Positions 58,247 to 64,000 of a DNA stretch of 64,000 nucleotides are shown here, one piece after another (the first letter of the stretch is position 1; each line of letters begins with the position of its first letter). The translations under genes were made by a program, and so were the position numbers. The stretch is from Utricularia gibba (Eukaryota; Streptophyta; Magnoliopsida; Lamiales; Lentibulariaceae): contig NEEC01000015.1 in NCBI GenBank assembly GCA_002189035.1, positions 2,170,001-2,234,000 of the forward strand. The letters are read 5' to 3'. The notes under the pieces are model-generated. The model was not told where the DNA came from, did no database searches, and saw only the letters and a program-made list of their open reading frames with translations.

Positions 58247-59669
58247 TCAGCTAGAATTTGGAAACTCACCAGTCTGCGAGTAGGCATTCCCTGAAGAAAA
58301 ATCAGATGAACCCCTGGGAATAGATATGGAAAGCTGAGTAGAGGAGAAGATATTCTTGTCTGTTCCATCGTCAGCATCCACAGACCATGATTCCTTCATG
58401 CTCGGCCACTCGTTGAAGAAAGGATGAACAGGCTGCTCTTCTTGCTTTCCAGCGATGCTATCGTTTCCTAGAAAGGAATGCTGCTGCCTCTGTTTCGAAC
58501 CCACGGGGTCAAATGCATGAGCCAAGTTCTGTTGAGTGGAGTTGGAGCTCAGCAACAAAGAATCAGCTTTTGGTTTTAGTAAAGAAGGCGAAGATACTTG
58601 AGATGGCATCAGCCTCCATGAGTTGGTTCCTGCACCAGAGGAAGCCTCCGAAGGAAACACACAGCCATCCGTTTCAGAAGCCAGCCCCGGAATGCACCTG
58701 CACGTCAACACTGACTTTCATGAGTATCATCATAATGATGCATAGAAAATTGTCAAAAACCAGAAATATGTGTATTCTCCAATCCCTTTTGCATCAGGAC
58801 ACCTTTACCTTTAGAAAACCACAGAATCCAGGGGCAAGAAGTATTTTATTCATGATAGCAGAGTATTTAGACAACGAAGGGAGATGAAAAGAATACCTTA
58901 GTTCTTTGTTATAAATCCCATATGGGAGATTATCCATCTGGAGCTTCGACAAGCTGCCAGCATAAGAAGATCCTTCAGAACAAACAGCAGAATACAAGTG
59001 CATCCTTTGAAGATTTCCACTGCCACTACTTTGAAAACTTATTGTGTTAGTAGCAGAACCACTAGAAATGTGCGTCATTGCAGTTGGCAATGTCTGGGAA
59101 GTAGATTGGGATTCCACAGGCTTTCTTGAACGGTTGCGACCACGGTGCATGTGCCGCTCGCAATACTTTGAGTCTGGATGTGCATCCTTTGAACATCTCC
59201 ACTTCTTTCCATCTGTCCTTCGGCATCTCCCAGGCTCAGGATCAAATTTCTTCCCATAATACGAAACATATCCTACTGCAAAAGTTTTTTGAAATTTTAC
59301 AATACATTGCATCTTGTAATAATCAAAGCACAAGCAAATCACAGTGTACATCAAGACACCACACTCATGTTTCACCAAAAAGCATAAAACACAACTGTAA
59401 ATGTAAGCACATGTTAACAAATTTTCACAGAGGAGTAGATGTTTACATGAAGGATGATGGAGGAGACGAGAGGAAATGGCATCCAGACTGTGACGAATAG
59501 GCATAACAAGATCTGGAGGGACAGGCAGACCAGCTACCAGGTACTTGTATATCATGGCTTGGTGCTCCAGCTCCTGCCACTGCCCTGCAGTGAAAGGTGG
59601 TCGATGACCACCATATCCCCTATCTTGACTACTCCCCATTGCCAATGAAGTAGTTGCGGTGCCACTCAT
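58247..59669 (-). CDS. GRF: Growth-regulating factor, copy A (QLQ-WRC)
   Basis: At least four exons. Exon 1 starts [15 protein letters not shown] and holds the QLQ domain at residues 24-60 ([36 protein letters not shown]), which binds GIF coactivators. Exon 2 holds the WRC DNA-binding domain: [20 protein letters not shown], then [20 protein letters not shown], with the C-x9-C-x10-C-x2-H zinc pattern. The last exon has the FFD-type motif ([14 protein letters not shown]) and TQL-type motif ([10 protein letters not shown]). A perfect-length miR396 target site sits in the WRC coding sequence at 59112-59132. GRFs are nuclear transcription factors that promote leaf and meristem cell proliferation. 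A close tandem paralogue lies 3264 bases upstream. Frame intact. Confidence 0.95.
59112..59132 (-). promoter_or_regulatory. miR396 target site in GRF-A
   Basis: The mRNA-sense sequence (reverse complement of this stretch, ending in a GTGGAA tail) matches the conserved 21-base miR396 site that encodes RSRKPVE at the end of the WRC domain. miR396 cleaves most plant GRF mRNAs here. The match is seen; cleavage is from family knowledge. Confidence 0.9.
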
Positions 59670-61510
59670 TTTATTACTTCAGGTTCTCAGTCTTTATGAA
59701 AAGAAACCACCTTGAGCGATATCGACAGTATCATTCACCTTAACCTGGCCGTCATTTCAGTTTCTGCATAGCCTGCACTTGTGATCAAAGGAAAAACAGT
59801 TAGAAGTTCTACAAACACTAGAAAACTAATCCACTAGAGCTTGGAACACTCATTGATTCTTCGGCGTCCATTCAAAATGTCATTTTTGTAAAATCTAAGA
59901 CCCAAATCTTTTGAACCAAAGTTTACTTATGCTAAGATATGCCATGAGCAACAGAAGGACGAACCCATTATTTCAAAAAAGCTCAAGTAGCAATTTTTTT
60001 CTCCTCGAAGAAAAGCAGCTGCAGAAATAACGAGTGGAAGCCATAAAGATTAAAGGAAAAAAAATGCTGCTTTCAGACAAAACACAGAAACACAGGCAGC
60101 CATGAGCAAAGGCCTTCACAAATGTAAATCAAGAATTCACATACAGAGAGTGCAGATCTAGGGCTTACCCGGCCATGAATGACAAACTTCCCATATAATA
60201 AAGAAGAGGAAACAAAAGCTGGTTGGTGCTGCCCTCAAGAAAAAGTTCTAATCTTTCATGTATGCTGAAGCAGTACTGCAGTCAAGCCAATACAAGTTGA
60301 CTGTTACCTTGAATACTCACTGGGGCATCAGCCATTTCCTAGCTGACCAGACTTGGGGAAATATCAGAGACTACGCTTTCTGAAGAAGCCTCAGAGAGCT
60401 TTAGTGGACCCAGACGAAGAGGATACTTGGCGCCCGAATGTGCAACAGAGTCTGTTAACTAATGCTCTCTGAGATTAAGAGGGGCATCTAATAAAATAAT
60501 AATAATAACAACAACAACAACAAACCCTTTTTTAGCATCAACTCAGGAACAGATCGAACCCACTAGGCTAGACACCCGGCAAGTTATAGCGAGTGACAGA
60601 TCTTAGGAGCAATCTTTGCTATCTTCCCCTCTTTAAAAGATTCCCACTTTTTGGGTTTACACAAACATACGAACGCTCGCAAAAATAATAAGCACAATCA
60701 ACATGGTGTTAACAAATAGTGCAGAATGAGATATAACTGTGTGTTTTCATCGAATCCAGAGTATGATTCTTGTGTATCCACAATGCGTTTAGTTTCGGGA
60801 ATGTCGAGTGCTTCTTGGGAGGAGGCATGGATGGGGTGTGGGAGACAACTCGGTTAGGGGTGTGGTCACGGAGAGAGCGCCATTATATGTCTGAAGCTCG
60901 GGGTGGTCCCGTGATGTTAACGCATCATGTAATAACGCGATGAAAAACAACTACATCTCTATGAAATTTCTTTGCAATAATGATATTAAATTCAGAAAGG
61001 GAAAGCAAACAAACAACTGTAAGAAACTTTGTCTTCAAGGTTAAAAGATTCCATGTGTGGAGAAAAAGGCCAACTAGTGTCACATGAAGAGACACAATGG
61101 CATCAATGTCTTTTTTATCATCCCATTCCTTCTCTTGCCCTGCCCCCCTCCAAGGCAGTCTGGTCCGACATGATTTTGTGCTGTTCTTTATACCTTGGTT
61201 TTATTGTTCTTTTATTCTTGGATGTTGCAACAGTAAAGGGATCACAGGTGACGTTGGATCATCCGGGTAGCTCGGTTATAGGAAAAAAATGTATCCAGAA
61301 ACACAGTCAGACAGGAGTCACGGAGACTGTTGCAAGTTCAGTTTGTGTGAAGAAATGTAAGTTCTTTGGAATTGTGTGTTTTGAACCTGCTTCAGGTTAA
61401 GCTTCCAACAATAGTTGCATTACAAGTTCAAGTTAAAAAGACGAGAAAACTAGGCTAATGCTCCATAAGAAAAATAACAATAGTTCCCCGAGATGAAAAT
61501 AACGATGGTG
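59670..61510. promoter_or_regulatory. GRF-A leader and promoter, and GRF-B 3' flank
   Basis: Left part: GRF-A 5' leader, probably with a leader intron, containing blocks shared with GRF-B such as gcagatctaggg (about 60152) and aatgctgctttcagaca (60063). Then a promoter with an AAT/AAC microsatellite at 60494-60523. Right part (61030-61500) is the GRF-B 3' flank. The 123-codon plus frame at 61029 has no ATG at its start and no family features. Confidence 0.5.
60494..60523. repeat. (AAT)n/(AAC)n microsatellite
   Basis: A compound trinucleotide run in the GRF-A promoter. Confidence 0.8.
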
Positions 61511-62933
61511 TCACTTGGGGTTGGGAAAGTCACTGTTCTGTGAGTATGCATTCCCTGAAGAGAAATCTGAGGAGCCTCTGGGAATGGAGATGGATAGCTG
61601 AGTTGAGGAGAAGATGTTCTTGTCTGCCCCATCATCGACATCCACAGACCATGATTCCTTCGTGGTAGGCCACTCGCTAAAGAAAGGATGAACAGGGTGC
61701 TGCTCTTGCTTCCCAGTGGCAGTATCGTTTCCTAGAAAGCAATGCTGCAGCCTCTGTTTTGAATCCATGGGGTCAAAAGCATGAGCCAAATCCTGTTGAT
61801 TTGACGAGTTGGAGTTGCGCAACAGAGAATCAGCTTTGGATTTGAGCACCGAGGTTGAAGATACTTGAGATGGCATGAGCCTCCATGAGCTGCTTCCTGC
61901 ACCGAAGCCTGCACCAAGGGATCCAACACCAGAAGAAGCCTCCAAAGGAAACGTATGATCATCTGAATCAGAGGCCAGCCCAGGAATGTACCTGCATTGC
62001 GACATCTGGTTACGAAAGCATCCCACAAAATTGGAAAGGCATTATATTATCCAGAACATGATAAGTACCTTAATTCTTTGTTATCAATCCCAAAAGAGAT
62101 ATTTTCCATCTGGAGCTTCGAGATGCTCCCTCCATAAGATCCCTCAGAACCGCCGACTGAATACAGAGGCATGTTCTGAAAGCTCCCACTGCCACTGGTT
62201 TGAAAGCTTATGGTGTTCGTAGCAGGGCCACTAGAAATGTGAGCCGTGGGAGCCGGTGACGACTGGGAAGTAGACTGAGATTCCACAGGCTTTCTTGAAC
62301 GGTTTCGACCACGATGCATGTGCCGCTCGCAGTACTTGGAGTCTGGATGTGCATCCTTTGAGCATCTCCACTTCTTCCCATCTGTCCTTCGGCATCTCCC
62401 AGGTTCAGGATCAAACTTCTTGCCGTAGTAAGAAACATAACCCACTGCAAATATGAACAGAAGACTTTACAACGTAAAAATGAATCTGCAAACTCTTTGC
62501 AGCTTAGAACACTAGAAGGAGGTTCAATAACAGGTAATGCTAACACAATCTCTCATAAGCTTGAAGATTAGCACACGCCCAAAGACTACAAAGAAAACCA
62601 GGGAGTCACATTCACAGGATGCATTGTTTATTCTGGATTTCCAGGGTTCCCAAAGGCACCAACCACAGAAGTAATCACATTTTCCAACAGAGGAGTAGGT
62701 AGATGATTACGTGAAGGATGGTGGAAGAGACGTGCAGATATTGCATCGAAACTGTGTCGAATGGGCATCACAAGATCTGGTGGGACAGGCAGACCAGCTA
62801 CCAGGTACTTGTATATCATGGCTTGGTGCTCCAGCTCCTGCCATTGACCTGCAGTAAAAGGTGGTCGATAACCACCATATCCCCCATCTCGACCACCGCC
62901 AATCGTCAACGAAGTTGATGCAGTCCCGCTCAT
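61511..62933 (-). CDS. GRF: Growth-regulating factor, copy B (QLQ-WRC)
   Basis: A tandem paralogue of the GRF at 58247, with the same exon plan and the same start-to-stop span of 1423 bases. QLQ at residues 24-60 ([20 protein letters not shown]), WRC in exon 2 ([40 protein letters not shown]), then a Ser-rich region, the FFD-type [14 protein letters not shown] and TQL-type [10 protein letters not shown] near the end. Differences from copy A are mostly in the linkers; this copy has an extra Gly/Ala-rich insert ([12 protein letters not shown]). The miR396 site is at 62281-62301. Nuclear transcription factor acting with GIF coactivators. The frame is intact and both copies look functional. Confidence 0.95.
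62281..62301 (-). promoter_or_regulatory. miR396 target site in GRF-B
   Basis: Identical to the 21 bases in copy A, at the same place in the WRC coding region. Confidence 0.9.
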
Positions 62934-64000
62934 TTTCGTCTTTTATATTCTCTTATCTTTACAAACAGGAACCCCGTTAAGCAAGATCCAAAATTTTACT
63001 CAGCTAAACGCAGACCTGCAGTTATGGTCGCCATGAAATCAGTCAGCAAGCTTATAAACACCAGAAAACTAACTAGCGGCATATCAGCTCTTTTTCAAGA
63101 TTTTGCATTAAGATTCTAATCTAGAACTTGGAAACCAAAATCTACTTAAGATACACTAAGCTGACAGCGACAACGGAACGAACTTATTATTTCAAAAGGG
63201 TCGACATTGCATTTTTCAAAACTTCAAAGCGAGGAAAAGCAGTTGCAGGAGAAAAAAAGAGAAGAAACCATAAAGGAAAACAGCCAAGGTAACGTTATAC
63301 GCATAAGAAAGACCTGGCATGAAAAAAAAATGCTGCTTTCAGACAGAACAAAACCACTGGCAGTTAATAGCAAGAGAAGGACAAGTGTTCATCCACATAC
63401 AGAGAGCGCAGATCTAGGGTTTGGCCAAACATGGAAGGCAAAGTTCCTCAGAGAAGAAAGAAGAGGAAATAAAAGCTGGTAAATGTTCCCCCACACACAA
63501 AAAAAAGTTGGAATTTTTTCCAAGTACACTGAAACACTGGCAATCTGAAGCCAATAGAAGTTGGGTGACTTGAGTGATGCTCAAAGCATAAGAGTGATTG
63601 ATACTCACTGGAAGCACTTGCCATTTTTTCTGGTGACCGACGGTTGAGAAGTCTCAGAGATTCCGTTGTTATGAAATGAGAGGGTTAATGCAAGAAGAAG
63701 AAGAAGAAGATTGTGGGGTTGCAAGATTACAAGGTGGGGGTACACGTACATGACTCCAAACCCACCATTTCTTTTCCACTGGACTCATCGACACTTCCAA
63801 ATTATAGAGAAGCGTCATGTCCCAATCAAGAGCTGAAGTTCTGTGCTTGAAATTAAATAATACCTACACTCTAATCTAAAACTGGTTCCCAAAATCCAAC
63901 AATGAATCCCTTCACTGGCATCCTCGAGAACCATAGAGCTAGCTGGGGCATGAGCGAGTGCTTCACAGCAGGGGGCATGGATGGATGGTGGGAAGCAACA
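62934..64000. promoter_or_regulatory. GRF-B leader and promoter
   Basis: Contains the GRF-B leader and promoter. Blocks match the GRF-A leader (gcagatctaggg near 63407, aatgctgctttcagaca near 63327) and the promoter end (ggcatggatgg near 63976). A GAA microsatellite lies at 63692-63709. The window ends inside this promoter. Confidence 0.55.
63692..63709. repeat. (AAG)6 microsatellite
   Basis: Uninterrupted trinucleotide run in the GRF-B upstream region. Confidence 0.85.

Noticed and set aside
61029..61400. 123-codon plus-strand frame between the GRF genes
   Set aside because: It begins at a TTG, has no family features, and lies in the 3' flank of GRF-B.
1..64000. CRISPR arrays, phage, bacterial operons or biosynthetic cluster
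   Set aside because: No direct-repeat arrays, no bacterial gene signatures; the genes are typical unrelated plant loci.

Overview
This is a compact flowering-plant nuclear segment. The introns are mostly short GT-AG introns, the intergenic DNA is AT-rich, and the gene families are plant-specific: GLUTAMINE DUMPER, fasciclin-like AGP, KAKU4, SKIP31, GRF, FEI receptor kinase, PMT methyltransferases and an ABCG half-transporter. I recognise about 23 protein-coding loci, one tRNA and one pseudogene in 64 kb, roughly one gene per 2.7 kb, and no recognisable transposon. Gene order partly recalls two Arabidopsis neighbourhoods: ABCG14, a PPR gene and PMT20, with FEI1 nearby (At1g314xx-At1g318xx); and FLA5, KAKU4, a RING gene and a coiled-coil gene (At4g313xx-At4g314xx). 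These locus numbers are from memory. The species cannot be named from the sequence alone; a eudicot is plausible.

Layout. 1-7 kb: AT-rich flank, GDU (+), FKBP13 (-), a mitochondrial-type NAD(P)-binding protein (+), an RTF2 pseudogene (+) and a fasciclin-like AGP (-). 7-16 kb: tRNA-Gly(GCC) (+), CSN5 (-), KAKU4 (-) and a RING-H2 E3 ligase (-). 17-27 kb: EXO70A (-), a coiled-coil ER-type protein (+), a DUF1997 protein (+) and a DUF1218 protein (-). 28-33 kb: two tandem GT77-type glycosyltransferases (+) and an FkbM methyltransferase (-). 34-46 kb: a small ZNF706-like zinc finger (-), FEI receptor kinase (+), an NHL/LEA-2 protein (-), a GYPP-repeat protein (-) and SKIP31 (-). 46-58 kb: ABCG14-type transporter (-), PPR protein (+) and a PMT20/21-type methyltransferase (+). 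58-64 kb: two tandem GRF genes (-), both with the miR396 target site.

Functional themes. Many loci act in wall, secretion and membrane biology: FLA, EXO70, FEI, GT77, PMT, DUF1218 and ABCG. Two act in ubiquitin/CSN control: CSN5 and SKIP31, joined by the RING E3. GRFs are growth regulators. The genes are individually controlled; there is no operon or novel multi-gene system that I can see.

The most striking signal is technical or evolutionary. In eight genes the reading frame breaks eleven times, always by one missing base, almost always in a homopolymer, and in each case the expected conserved protein resumes after one base. This points to systematic homopolymer under-calling in the assembly rather than pseudogenes.
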